From the NCBI GenBank assembly GCA_003213625.1, contig QCMT01000003.1:1-64000 (forward strand): a stretch of 64,000 nt of DNA, given 5' to 3'. A program made the translations under genes and the position numbers. A model generated the notes under the pieces. It was not told the origin of the DNA, ran no database searches, and saw only the letters and a program-made list of their open reading frames with translations. This document shows positions 17,094 through 26,703 of this stretch, piece by piece (position 1 is the first letter of the stretch; each line of letters opens with the position of its first letter). Source of the stretch: OCS155 cluster bacterium AG-422-J23. GTDB lineage: Bacteria; Actinomycetota; Acidimicrobiia; Actinomarinales; Actinomarinaceae.

Positions 17094-18893
17094 ATGAAAG
17101 GCGCTCTTAAATATTTACTATTTTTTAGAAATGTTGTTTTCTTAAAATGGTTGAGCCAAATAGTTTTTCTTGTTGGTTTTATAAGTATTGTCTTGAGATA
17201 TTTAGGCAATGCATCAACTAATTTTGCGTCCACGAACATAGCATTCTCTTGGGATTTTTTAGGAGAAACACCAGGGGTATCTATCGCAGAAGGAATGTAT
17301 ACCCTGCCAGTTTCTGGTTTACAGATGCTTCAAGTAGGTATGTTAAACATGCTAAGAATCACAGTTACTGGGATTTTTGCCGCAACAATTCTTGGAACTT
17401 TACTTGGAATTGCAAGACTCTCAAAAAATTATATTGTTGAAAAAAGTGCAACAGGAATATTAGAAATTGTTAGAAACGTACCTTTATTAGTTCAAATTCT
17501 TTTCTTTCAAGCGTTGATACTCACATTACCGAGATTAGAAGTATCAGAAATTGGAACTTATACATTTCATGCAAGTGCAAAGGGTTTGGCGTTTCCATGG
17601 CCAAATAGAGAACCAAATGCGATTCTCTTTATGGTTTACTTTGTTTTAGTTTTATATATTGCAAACCAAATTTTTAAATGGAGGGTTAGAACTCTTGAAA
17701 AAGAAGGACGAGAAACTTATCCAACATTATGGGCAGCTATCTCTTTTGTTGTACTCGTTGTTGTCGGTTGGTACGGAGGCTTTAGAGTTGTTGGAATAAT
17801 TGGTATGATTGCCGGGTTTCTCTCCACAGGCTTAGAAAGTGTTCCGGGAATTTTTTATCAGATTCTATTTTCGGTAATTACAGTTTTTATCGGATTCAGA
17901 GTTACTAAAAGATTTATTGATAGTAAAAAATCTGAAGAAGCCCAGGGAATTTATAGTGATGATGATTATTTCAAAATAATATTTAATGTTGCAATAGTTG
18001 TTTTACTAGTTTTTCTTTTTCTTACATCATTTGGAGCAAGTGTCTCAAAGTTCTTGGTTGGAGATGAACTTACATATAAAGCTGATTGGGGCCTTCCTCA
18101 ACTCTTTCATGGTATCGAAAATAAATTGTATTGGTTTCCAATGCATGATGTTGAAATTGAAAAAGAAAATGTTGAAATGAAAAAAGCAGAGATAATTAAT
18201 TGGGTAGTTGAGCCAGGATCAAAAGTAGAAGTTGGAGATAAAATTGCCGATGCATACATTATCAGAAAGCCAAATGAAGAAAAAATAGAGTATGAGATTG
18301 TTGCTAAGTACGCAGGTACTATTGAAACCCTATATCTTGAAGAAGGAAAATCACTAAAAGTGGGTGAAGAATTTTATGAGATTCAAGTTACAGAAGGTGA
18401 TCCATTTACACTATCAAGACCAAGGATTGAGCAAACAGGTACTACAAAATTTAAGAGATACTCTGATGATTATGGTAAAAAGTTGTCAGTTGGTTATTTT
18501 GCAACTTGGGTAGGAGTAGTTTTATATACTGCAATATTTATATCCGAAGTAGTAAGAGCAGGCATTATGGCTGTTGCCAAAGGGCAATCTGAAGCTGGAC
18601 TTTCTTTAGGTTTTAGAAGGAGTGCTCTTTTGAGGTTAATTGTTATACCCCAGGCAATAAGAGTGATGTTGCCTCCGATGGGTAACCAGTATCTAAACCT
18701 TGCAAAAAATACTTCATTGGGTATAGCTGTAGCTTTTCCCGAAATTGTTGCTGTTGGTCAAACTTTATACAACCAGGAAGGACAAACTTTACCTGTATTT
18801 ATTGTATGGATGATCTTTTACAGTACCGTAAGTTTGACAATTTCTAGCATAATTAATTTTTACAATAGAAAACTGAAGATTGTTGAGAGATAA
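17094..18893 (+). CDS. Amino-acid ABC transporter permease (AapQ-like) with inserted lipoyl-like domain
   Basis: 599 residues, far longer than the roughly 400-residue AapQ proteins. N-terminal permease part with GTLLGIARLSKNYIVE and EIVRNVPLLVQILFFQ (residues about 103-145). The middle holds extra membrane helices. Residues about 353-435 then read as a soluble barrel: IINWVVEPGSKVEVGDKI, AKYAGTIETLYLEEGKSLKVGEEF. This is the spacing of a biotinyl/lipoyl hammerhead domain, but without the DKA modification site. The C-terminal permease half follows, with YTAIFISEVVRAGIMAVAKGQSEA (EAA motif). Forms the channel with the next gene. Confidence 0.88.
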   Translation: MKGALKYLLFFRNVVFLKWLSQIVFLVGFISIVLRYLGNASTNFASTNIAFSWDFLGETPGVSIAEGMYTLPVSGLQMLQVGMLNMLRITVTGIFAATILGTLLGIARLSKNYIVEKSATGILEIVRNVPLLVQILFFQALILTLPRLEVSEIGTYTFHASAKGLAFPWPNREPNAILFMVYFVLVLYIANQIFKWRVRTLEKEGRETYPTLWAAISFVVLVVVGWYGGFRVVGIIGMIAGFLSTGLESVPGIFYQILFSVITVFIGFRVTKRFIDSKKSEEAQGIYSDDDYFKIIFNVAIVVLLVFLFLTSFGASVSKFLVGDELTYKADWGLPQLFHGIENKLYWFPMHDVEIEKENVEMKKAEIINWVVEPGSKVEVGDKIADAYIIRKPNEEKIEYEIVAKYAGTIETLYLEEGKSLKVGEEFYEIQVTEGDPFTLSRPRIEQTGTTKFKRYSDDYGKKLSVGYFATWVGVVLYTAIFISEVVRAGIMAVAKGQSEAGLSLGFRRSALLRLIVIPQAIRVMLPPMGNQYLNLAKNTSLGIAVAFPEIVAVGQTLYNQEGQTLPVFIVWMIFYSTVSLTISSIINFYNRKLKIVER

Positions 18894-20696
18894 ATGAATT
18901 TAGAATATAAAAAATCAATAGCCTGGATGAGAGAAAATCTATTTTCTTCAATTCCATCATCAATACTTACCGTAGCTACATCATTTTTTGTCTTGGGTTT
19001 CTTTAGAGGATTGTTTGGATTTGCAATGGCATCCGATAAAGACTGGCTGTCTGTCTTAAATAATATGCAACTTTATATGGTCCAGGCATATCCTGAAGAA
19101 GATTTTATTAGGGTGTGGATATCTGTAGGATTAGCCTTAGTTTTTGCTGGAACCTCTATAGGGTTGTGGAAAAGTACAGAAGAATCATCACTTTCTGATG
19201 TATTCTCAAAATTTATGAAAGTTAGTTTAGCTTTTCTTTTCTTTACTGTTGTAGCACCTACCTTTTCAAGTGTTACAGACAATGACGGAATCATTCAAAC
19301 AGAAGAGTCCTTCCCAATGGAAACACGCTTACAACTGCTTATACCTTCTGCAATATTAGTTGTTGTATTTTTTGTACTAAAGAATTTAAAACTGAATTAT
19401 AAATTCAATAAATCAGACTTATTATGTTTTTATTTGGCAATACCAATAGTTTTATTGTGGATTATAAAGCTACCGACAATACAGCTTGATAGCAGTAACC
19501 AAAGAATAATTCCAGATCCCTTAATGCCAATTGCTGATACAACAAAGATTCCTTGGACTATCATTTTTGGATTATTTTTAGCTTTTTACTTTATAGGATC
19601 TAGATTTAAAGATTCTAAAAATATGAAGAGAACAATGTCTATCTCATGGGTTCTCTTACCATTATTTATTTTTTCATGGATTTTCAAAAAGCCAGAAATA
19701 GATCTACCAACAATTCTTGGTCAAGATATACCAATTTTTATAGGAATATTTTTAGTTGGAGCATTGACAATTACCTTTATTAACAATCCAATTGTTGAAA
19801 AATATTTTTCTATATATTTGGGTGTATTGATTGCTATTACGGGAATAGCACTTTTTATCTCGATCCCTATTCTTCTTAAATCAGCACTCTTACTACTTGT
19901 GTTATTTACTATCGTAATTCCAGCCGTGTCTTCATCTGCAAAAGGTAAGAGAAATCTTATTATTGTCTGGGGTGTTTCACTATTTACTTTATCTGTTTTA
20001 ATTCGTGGTGGCTCTTCAGATACACAGATTATCGTACAGCAGCAAAGTATTTTTGGCGGCTTTTCTCTAACTTGGCTTCTTGCAATATTTGGAACTTATG
20101 TTTCATTTCCTCTGGGAGTGCTTTTAGCCTTAGGAAGAAATTCGAAACTACCTATTGTTAGACTTGTCTGTACTGGAATTATTGAATTAACTCGTTCTGT
20201 TCCTTATATTACATGGCTTTTCTTTGCCAGTGTTACCATGGCAGTTTTCTTACCAGAAGGTGTCAACTTTGAGTTAGTTGTAAGAGTCCTTATGGTAACT
20301 GCATTTTTTAGTGGAGCATATTTCGCAGAAAATATTAGAGGGGGACTTCAATCAATTCCAAAAGGACAATATGAAGCGGCTGATGCAATTGGAATGAGTC
20401 CTTTTCAAAAAACTTCATTGATTGTAATGCCACAGGCATTAAGAGCAATTATTCCTACATTAGTTAGTAGTGCGATAACTGCATTTAAAGACTCTAGTTT
20501 GGTTACCATTATCGGTCTTATTGACTTCCTCACAATCGGAAAGGTGATAATTGGTACTCAATCAATACCAGTAAATTTTGTTGGTCATGATAGAGAGAAT
20601 TTATTATTCATTGCATTTTTCTATTGGATATTTACATTTACTCTATCCAGAAGAAGCATGAAAGTTGAAAAAAGATTAGGATTAGGAGAAAGATAA
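18894..20696 (+). CDS. Amino-acid ABC transporter permease (AapM-like), long N-terminal membrane extension
   Basis: 600 residues, against about 380-400 for AapM. The canonical permease lies in the C-terminal third: WLLAIFGTYVSFPLGVLLALGR, IIELTRSVPYITWLF and the EAA loop RGGLQSIPKGQYEAADAIG. The first 370 or so residues contain many hydrophobic helices (for example LQLLIPSAILVVVFFVL and IFIGIFLVGALTITFI) with short charged loops and no recognised motif. Begins on the base after the upstream permease stop, three bases before the ATPase gene. Confidence 0.87.
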   Translation: MNLEYKKSIAWMRENLFSSIPSSILTVATSFFVLGFFRGLFGFAMASDKDWLSVLNNMQLYMVQAYPEEDFIRVWISVGLALVFAGTSIGLWKSTEESSLSDVFSKFMKVSLAFLFFTVVAPTFSSVTDNDGIIQTEESFPMETRLQLLIPSAILVVVFFVLKNLKLNYKFNKSDLLCFYLAIPIVLLWIIKLPTIQLDSSNQRIIPDPLMPIADTTKIPWTIIFGLFLAFYFIGSRFKDSKNMKRTMSISWVLLPLFIFSWIFKKPEIDLPTILGQDIPIFIGIFLVGALTITFINNPIVEKYFSIYLGVLIAITGIALFISIPILLKSALLLLVLFTIVIPAVSSSAKGKRNLIIVWGVSLFTLSVLIRGGSSDTQIIVQQQSIFGGFSLTWLLAIFGTYVSFPLGVLLALGRNSKLPIVRLVCTGIIELTRSVPYITWLFFASVTMAVFLPEGVNFELVVRVLMVTAFFSGAYFAENIRGGLQSIPKGQYEAADAIGMSPFQKTSLIVMPQALRAIIPTLVSSAITAFKDSSLVTIIGLIDFLTIGKVIIGTQSIPVNFVGHDRENLLFIAFFYWIFTFTLSRRSMKVEKRLGLGER

Positions 20697-20699
20697 TTT

Positions 20700-21428
20700 A
20701 TGAGCATTATTAAAACAAACGATGTTAAAAAATGGTTTGGAGACTTCCAAGCTCTTAAAGGCATTTCTATGGAAGTGCAAGAAGGTGAAGTATTAGTTAT
20801 TTGTGGACCATCAGGTTCAGGAAAATCAACCTTTATTAGATGTATTAACAGACTAGAACAACACCAAGAAGGTGAAATTATTGTTGATGGAATTGAATTA
20901 ACTAATGACCTTAAGAACATTGAGGCAATTAGATCAGAAGTAGGTATGGTTTTTCAAAGTTTCAATCTTTTTCCTCACTTAACAGTAATGCAAAACATTA
21001 CTCTTGCCCCAATTTGGGTAAGAAAAAAGAGCAGAAGTGAGTCAGAAGAAAAAGCTATGGAACTTTTGACAAGAGTTGGTATCCCAGAACAGGCCTCAAA
21101 ATTTCCAGGCCAATTATCAGGTGGCCAGCAACAAAGGGTGGCAATAGCAAGAGCTCTAGCTATGGAACCAAAAATAATGCTTTTTGATGAGCCAACATCA
21201 GCACTTGACCCAGAGATGATAAAAGAAGTATTAGATGCGATGAAAGAACTAGCTCTATCTGGAATGACTATGATTGTTGTTACTCACGAAATGGGATTCG
21301 CTAAAGAAGTTGCTGACAGGGTCATGTTATTTGACGAAGGCCTTATGGTTGAGGAAAATACTCCTACAGAATTTTTTGATAATCCACAAAATGACAGGAC
21401 AAAGCTGTTCTTAAGTCAGATTCTTTAG
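20700..21428 (+). CDS. Amino-acid ABC transporter ATP-binding protein (AapP/GlnQ-like)
   Basis: 242 residues, cytosolic ATPase of the polar amino-acid class. Walker [11 protein letters not shown]-loop [13 protein letters not shown] signature [15 protein letters not shown], Walker [14 protein letters not shown] and the switch His in VVTHEMGF are all intact. The length is standard, unlike the two partner permeases. It is the last gene of the transporter operon and its stop interlocks with the convergent M20 gene over 4 bases. Confidence 0.95.
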   Translation: MSIIKTNDVKKWFGDFQALKGISMEVQEGEVLVICGPSGSGKSTFIRCINRLEQHQEGEIIVDGIELTNDLKNIEAIRSEVGMVFQSFNLFPHLTVMQNITLAPIWVRKKSRSESEEKAMELLTRVGIPEQASKFPGQLSGGQQQRVAIARALAMEPKIMLFDEPTSALDPEMIKEVLDAMKELALSGMTMIVVTHEMGFAKEVADRVMLFDEGLMVEENTPTEFFDNPQNDRTKLFLSQIL

Positions 21429-22564
21429 AGCTGATCCCACAGATTTTTTTCTGCTAAATCAATAATTGTTGCACCCATTCCATAAGCTCCATCAAATATA
21501 GCTTTATGACCACCATCTTTAATGGTAGCCGCTGCAAATTCGGGCTGATGATTAACGGCATCTCCTGAGTCGATAGCCAACATTGGATGAATAGATGGCA
21601 TTGCAAATGATATATTTCCCATATCTGTAGACCCTAAGCCAAGTTTTGCCGGATCTTGTAAAGGCATATCTCTACCAATGTCGTTACAATTTTCCATAAA
21701 CAATTTGAACATAGTCTCATTGTTCAAAATTTCTTGGTATCTAAAATCTGGAGAAGTAACATCCGATTTACATTTGGTTGCTATGGCCGCTCCATTTACA
21801 AAATTTAAAAAATCTTGTTCCAACTTGTTCAAACCTTCTTCATTCAAAGATCTAAGGTACCATTCTGATGAAGTATAAGAAGGAATAATGTTCGGCTTAA
21901 ACCCTCCATCTTTTATTACCCCATGCATCCTGTCAGTTCTTAACATTTGTTGACGATAGGTAGAAGCATTCACAAATAGTTGTATTTGGGCATCCAATGC
22001 ATTTATACCCTCCTCTGGAGCACCAGCAGCATGGGCATCTTTACCAAAGAATTCAACTTTATATTGTTGTATTGTTGAAAAAGTAGGATTGGCAACATCA
22101 TATGGACCAGGGTGAATCATCATCGAACATTTGGCATCTTCAAATGCTCCATTGTCTAATAAAATTATTTTTCCACCCCCACCTTCTTCTGCAGGAGTTC
22201 CTAGTAACTTGACTCTGATACCTAGTTGGTCGACAAGATTTCTCAAACCTAATCCAGCTCCAATAGAGCAAGTCGCAATTATGTTGTGGCCACAGGCATG
22301 TCCAATTTCTGGCAAGGCATCATATTCGACACAAAGAACAACAAGAGGCCCATCTTTACCAAAAGTTACTTCAAAAGCTGTATCAAGACCATGAGTTGGA
22401 TGTGCGACTTCAGGATCATATTTTTTTATGTAATTAACGAGATACTTTGACGTTTCAAACTCTTCAAAAGCTAGTTCTGGATTTTCGTACATCCAGTCAT
22501 TAACCTCAATGAGGCTTTTATGTAAAGATTCTAATTCAGATTTAAATTCTTCTTTAATTGTCAT
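21425..22564 (-). CDS. M20 family amidohydrolase/peptidase
   Basis: 379 residues of the M20D group, near aminobenzoyl-glutamate hydrolase and PM20D2-type proteins. Metal motifs: GHACGHN near residue 87, [10 protein letters not shown], and a C-terminal [13 protein letters not shown] segment; a dimerisation lid lies between. Likely hydrolyses an N-acyl amino acid or dipeptide in the cytosol. It overlaps the upstream DUF4015 gene by ATGA and converges on the amino-acid transporter. The substrate is not determinable from sequence. Confidence 0.85.
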   Translation of the reverse strand: MTIKEEFKSELESLHKSLIEVNDWMYENPELAFEEFETSKYLVNYIKKYDPEVAHPTHGLDTAFEVTFGKDGPLVVLCVEYDALPEIGHACGHNIIATCSIGAGLGLRNLVDQLGIRVKLLGTPAEEGGGGKIILLDNGAFEDAKCSMMIHPGPYDVANPTFSTIQQYKVEFFGKDAHAAGAPEEGINALDAQIQLFVNASTYRQQMLRTDRMHGVIKDGGFKPNIIPSYTSSEWYLRSLNEEGLNKLEQDFLNFVNGAAIATKCKSDVTSPDFRYQEILNNETMFKLFMENCNDIGRDMPLQDPAKLGLGSTDMGNISFAMPSIHPMLAIDSGDAVNHQPEFAAATIKDGGHKAIFDGAYGMGATIIDLAEKNLWDQL

Positions 22565-23826
22565 GAATCAAGCTTACTAAAATAACCTAAATTATACGAA
22601 GAGGAAACGTTCCAAATTATCCAATCCAAATTCTTATCTTCAGCTGCGCGAATATTTTCTTGTACTTCAGCGTCAGAATGCCAAAACCCTTGTAAAAATG
22701 GTCTTAATTTAATTTCTTCAACACCTCTATCTAATGCATCATCTAAAGCTGAGGTAATGACCCCATATGGGTTTCTGTTCGGGTTTTGATATCCAAATGA
22801 ACCTTTACTGTAATGTGATGGATAAACCATTGGTGATAAGAAGTCAACGTTTTCGATAATTGTTTCAAGATTTTGACCAATTCCTCCATCAAATTTATTT
22901 GTTAAAATAAATCCAAATACATCTGCCGACACAAAACATCCAAGACTGTTTATCTCTTTTTTGGCAACCATAAGAAAACTATTAATATTTTTTATTCTAT
23001 TATCGTAATTATTTTCATCTTTGAAAACCATATACTTGTAGTTCGAATCTGGATATCTAATATAGTCAAACTGGATTTCGTCAAACCCTAATTCGCATGC
23101 TTCCTTTGCGATATTGATAACATAGTTTCTTGCCTTTTCACTACCGGGATCAATAAAATATTGACCATCTTGGGAATATATCTTGTTTTTATATGAATCA
23201 AATACTGCTTCATTCGGATAATTTTTAGCAAATAACGGATCTTGAAAAACAACAACTCTTCCTATTAAGTAAAGATCATTTTTATCTTTTAAGGTATTTA
23301 ATGTTTCACTGTTATATTTACTTCTAACATTTGACATTTCTACAGCAAGTTCATTTACAGAATCAAATAAAATATGTCCATTATCAGTTTTTACATCAAT
23401 GACAAGGCTATTGACATTTGTATTATCTAAGATGTTGTTGATTATTTCTAACTTTGAATTATTGGTCATGTGGTAGCCATTGAGATAAATTCCTCTTACT
23501 CCTCCATGCTTTTCTCTAAATTGAGAAAATTTTTGTTGTTGTATTAAAAAAGTAATTTCTTGATTGAGAACAACTAGCTCTTCATTCAAATCTGAGATTA
23601 GTTTTGAACTAAACTGTTGTTCTTTATTAGCTATGTCTACATCGATTTTATTTGTATCAATACTATTAATAGTTTTTGATATCTCTACAGCAACATCTCT
23701 TTTGTATATGGTTGTGTTCGTGACTGTTTGATTATTAGATATTTCACTGTTGATATCTCTTGAAAAATAATTTGTAATGGCAAATGCCAATACAAACACA
23801 AGAAAAAAATTTGTTACCCTGTTCAT
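22561..23826 (-). CDS. Putative glycoside hydrolase, DUF4015 family, membrane-anchored
   Basis: 421 residues. N-terminal FFLVFVLAFAITNYF helix acts as a signal anchor, followed by a helical, charged, Gln/Asn-rich stalk to about residue 105. The DUF4015 TIM-barrel-like domain then starts VRGIYLNGYHM and shows LVIDVKTDNGHILFDS, GRVVVFQDPL, FDEIQFDYIRYPD and LSPMVYPSHYSKGSFG. Acidic residues in DVKTD and FDYIRYPD are candidate catalytic groups. Proposed role is extracytoplasmic carbohydrate cleavage; the family is poorly studied. Confidence 0.83.
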   Translation of the reverse strand: MNRVTNFFLVFVLAFAITNYFSRDINSEISNNQTVTNTTIYKRDVAVEISKTINSIDTNKIDVDIANKEQQFSSKLISDLNEELVVLNQEITFLIQQQKFSQFREKHGGVRGIYLNGYHMTNNSKLEIINNILDNTNVNSLVIDVKTDNGHILFDSVNELAVEMSNVRSKYNSETLNTLKDKNDLYLIGRVVVFQDPLFAKNYPNEAVFDSYKNKIYSQDGQYFIDPGSEKARNYVINIAKEACELGFDEIQFDYIRYPDSNYKYMVFKDENNYDNRIKNINSFLMVAKKEINSLGCFVSADVFGFILTNKFDGGIGQNLETIIENVDFLSPMVYPSHYSKGSFGYQNPNRNPYGVITSALDDALDRGVEEIKLRPFLQGFWHSDAEVQENIRAAEDKNLDWIIWNVSSSYNLGYFSKLDS

Positions 23827-23883
23827 CTTCTTATTTTAAGAATACTTATTAATTTCTTTCAAAGCTAGTTTTATAATATCTAT

Positions 23884-24630
23884 ATGCAAAATTCGAGATA
23901 TCAAAAAGTTGAGAAGTTTTATGAGATTCCTGTTTTTGTTGCAGTTGTTTTACTAATACCTGTAATAATCATTGAATATAGAAGTTCAGGACTAAAGGAA
24001 TTTGCAAACTATCTCAATTGGGGTATATGGGTTGTATTTTTATTGGAGTATGTCCACTTACTAATTCTTTCTGAAAACAAAAAAGACTATGTTCTAAATC
24101 ACAAATTGGAACTTTTTATTGTAATTGGCTCAATACCATTTGTTCCCCAAGGATTAGAATCATCGAGATTTCTACGTTTTGTAAGACTACCAAGACTACT
24201 AAGAGTATTACAGTTATTTAGACTTGCAGTTGTAGTTGCAAAATTCGGAGCTGATATAAAAGCCATTTTTAATAGCAGGGGACTCAGGTCAATTGTTTAT
24301 GCAACTATATTTTTAATAATTTTCTTTGGATTCCTTTTCTTTGTTTCAGAACCAGAGGTTGAAACATTTAGTGACGGAATATGGTGGGCTTTGGTTACCA
24401 TTACAACTGTTGGATATGGAGATATAACACCTTATACAACACTAGGAAGAATTGTTGCAAGTTCCCTAATGATTTTAGGCATTGGATTTATAGCAACAAT
24501 AACAGCAACTGTTTCTGCTTATTTCTTATCGAATTTTGGAGAAAAACAAACTACTCTTGATGATGTTCTCGTTAAGCTCGAAAAAATTGAAAATGAAATA
24601 GAAAAAATAAAGGAAGAAAAAAATGAATGA
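23884..24630 (+). CDS. Voltage-gated-type potassium channel
   Basis: 248 residues. Six-helix layout with an Arg-rich S4 (SSRFLRFVRLPRLLRVLQLFRLAVV), pore helix WWALVTITTVGYGDITPYT containing the K+ selectivity filter TVGYGD, and a final coiled-coil tail (LVKLEKIENEIEKIKEEK) that probably drives tetramer formation. An 8-base overlap (ATGAATGA) couples it to the DUF885 gene downstream. Confidence 0.92.
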   Translation: MQNSRYQKVEKFYEIPVFVAVVLLIPVIIIEYRSSGLKEFANYLNWGIWVVFLLEYVHLLILSENKKDYVLNHKLELFIVIGSIPFVPQGLESSRFLRFVRLPRLLRVLQLFRLAVVVAKFGADIKAIFNSRGLRSIVYATIFLIIFFGFLFFVSEPEVETFSDGIWWALVTITTVGYGDITPYTTLGRIVASSLMILGIGFIATITATVSAYFLSNFGEKQTTLDDVLVKLEKIENEIEKIKEEKNE

Positions 24631-26311
24631 AGCATTAAGCAATTTAGCAGATGATTTCTTTAAAAATTCTTTAGATTCATCACCAACATCTGCGATTATG
24701 AGAGGATATAAGGAATACTTTGATCAAATCGAAGAATTAACTGAAACCAGATTCGATCAAAACTTAAAAGATCTAGATAAGTTTGAAAAAAGATTAAAAG
24801 AAATAAATTTCGATAATTTGTCAAACAAGGAAAAAGTAACTTACGGAATGTTGGAGTATGCTTTTGGATCAAATAAAGACTCATTACTTGATAAAAGCTG
24901 GGAGTTTGGAGCCGGAGTTTCTGGCTTTACAGGGTATTTAATTGATTACAACCAGCAAATGTTTATTCCTGATTTAGAATCAGCAGACCTTTTATTGAAG
25001 AGATTGGAACTATATAACCAGTTCTTTAATCAAGTATCTTCAGTTCAAAAGAAAGGTTTAAATGAAAATAGAGTAGCAACTGAAAGAAATTTATTAAGAA
25101 CAATCGATCAAATTGAAAGCTATCTTAAAACATCATTAGAAGAGGACCCTCTTTTATTAGTAAATTTTTCTCCTGAAGTCTCTGAACAAGATGTAAGTAG
25201 CTGGAAAAATAAAGCAAAATTAATAATTGAGAGCCATGTGAGGCCAAGAGTTAATTCTTATCTCGAACAACTCAAATCAGAGCATTTACCTAAAGGTAGA
25301 TCGGATACGAATCCCGGCATAATGTGGATTGATGGTGGAGATGACATCTATTTAAGAAGTTTAAGAAAATTTACAGGAAATAAAGACATAACTGTTAAAG
25401 AAGTACATGAAACAGGTTTATCTGAGATTAAAAGATTAAAAAAAGAATTTTTTGAGATTGGAAAAAATGTTTTTGCAGATGTAACGACTCCAGAAGAAGT
25501 TATTCATAAGATGCAAACTGAACCATCGATGCGCTTTGAAAGTAAGGAACAGATGCTACAAATGGCAGAAGATATTATTAAAAGAGCTTACGAACCCCTC
25601 TCTGATTGGTTTACAGTATTTCCAAAAGCCCCTTGCAATGTTTTACCAGTTCCCGAAGAGTCTGAAAAACATGCTCCACCAGCCTACTATTATTCACCTT
25701 TGCCAGATGGTTCAAGAGATGGAACTTATTTCTTAAATACTTACAAACCAGAAACAAAAAGTATTTTTGAAGCCGAATCCGTGGCTTTTCATGAAGCAAT
25801 ACCAGGGCATCATCTTGATAGGACAATTGCTGTAGAGCTTGAGGATGTTCCTGATTTTCAAAAATATGTTGCATCTACTGCATTTGTGGAAGGATGGGGG
25901 CTATATTCTGAGCAGTTAGCAAACGAAATGGGTCTATATTCTAATGACATACAACAACTTGGTAGATTAGGAAATGATGCGTGGAGAGCGTGTCGTCTTG
26001 TACTGGATACTGGAATGCACGGCATGGGATGGTCTAGGGATGAAGCCATCAAATTTTTTAGAGCAAATTCACCTATTGAAGAAATAAATGCAAATATCGA
26101 GACTGATAGATACATTGCTTGGCCTGGACAAGCCTGTTCATATAAGATGGGACAATTAAAAATCGAGGAATTAAGAAGAAAAGCTGAAAACGAACTAGGT
26201 AATATGTTTGATATTAGATATTTTCATGATGAAGTACTTTGTGATGGGGGTATAACTTTACCTATTCTTGAAAATAAAATAAATGATTTTATAGAAAGAC
26301 ATAAAAGTTAG
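24623..26311 (+). CDS. DUF885 family protein, putative metallopeptidase
   Basis: 562 residues. The DUF885 signature HEAIPGHHLDRT (HExxxGHH, metal-binding-like) lies near residue 392, followed by STAFVEGWGLYSEQLANEMGLY and, near the C-terminus, YIAWPGQACSYKMGQLKI. Other DUF885 proteins are annotated as uncharacterised peptidases; no signal peptide is visible here, so it is probably cytosolic. Biochemical function is not established. The start overlaps the potassium channel gene by 8 bases. Confidence 0.85.
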   Translation: MNEALSNLADDFFKNSLDSSPTSAIMRGYKEYFDQIEELTETRFDQNLKDLDKFEKRLKEINFDNLSNKEKVTYGMLEYAFGSNKDSLLDKSWEFGAGVSGFTGYLIDYNQQMFIPDLESADLLLKRLELYNQFFNQVSSVQKKGLNENRVATERNLLRTIDQIESYLKTSLEEDPLLLVNFSPEVSEQDVSSWKNKAKLIIESHVRPRVNSYLEQLKSEHLPKGRSDTNPGIMWIDGGDDIYLRSLRKFTGNKDITVKEVHETGLSEIKRLKKEFFEIGKNVFADVTTPEEVIHKMQTEPSMRFESKEQMLQMAEDIIKRAYEPLSDWFTVFPKAPCNVLPVPEESEKHAPPAYYYSPLPDGSRDGTYFLNTYKPETKSIFEAESVAFHEAIPGHHLDRTIAVELEDVPDFQKYVASTAFVEGWGLYSEQLANEMGLYSNDIQQLGRLGNDAWRACRLVLDTGMHGMGWSRDEAIKFFRANSPIEEINANIETDRYIAWPGQACSYKMGQLKIEELRRKAENELGNMFDIRYFHDEVLCDGGITLPILENKINDFIERHKS

Positions 26312-26316
26312 TAAAT

Positions 26317-26703
26317 CTAATTTTTTCTAAGATCTTTATTTGACTTCTTAACAATTTCATTCTTATAGCTTTTGTGAATTTCTTTTTCAGATTGGCTTCT
26401 TTGGTTTTTTTCTAATTTAATATCTTCCTTAAGAGATTCAATCTCAATTTGCAGATCAGAGATTCTGTCTCTCATTTCATAAATTATCTTTATGCCATCT
26501 AAGTTAATACCTCTTTGTGAAAGATTTTGAATCTGTATAAGTTTGTCTATGTCTTCTTGTGAGTAACGCCTTGTTCCACCACCGGTTCGATAAGGCTTTA
26601 TCAAACCTTTTTCTTCATATGTTCTTATAGTTTGGGGGTGAATTCCAGACAGTGTTGACGCCACAGAAATAAAATATATCGCTTTAGAACTTTCGCTACT
26701 CAT
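26317..26703 (-). CDS. hspR: HspR, MerR-family heat-shock repressor
   Basis: 128 residues from ATG 26703, chosen because it gives the same 8-base overlap (ATGAGTAG) with dnaJ that separates the other genes of this operon. N-terminal winged-helix motif HPQTIRTYEEKGLIKPYRTGGGTRRYSQEDI, then a coiled-coil C-terminus rich in Lys/Glu. HspR represses the dnaK operon by binding HAIR repeats, with DnaK as co-repressor in Streptomyces. A HAIR-like palindrome lies at 30304-30325. Confidence 0.93.
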   Translation of the reverse strand: MSSESSKAIYFISVASTLSGIHPQTIRTYEEKGLIKPYRTGGGTRRYSQEDIDKLIQIQNLSQRGINLDGIKIIYEMRDRISDLQIEIESLKEDIKLEKNQRSQSEKEIHKSYKNEIVKKSNKDLRKN

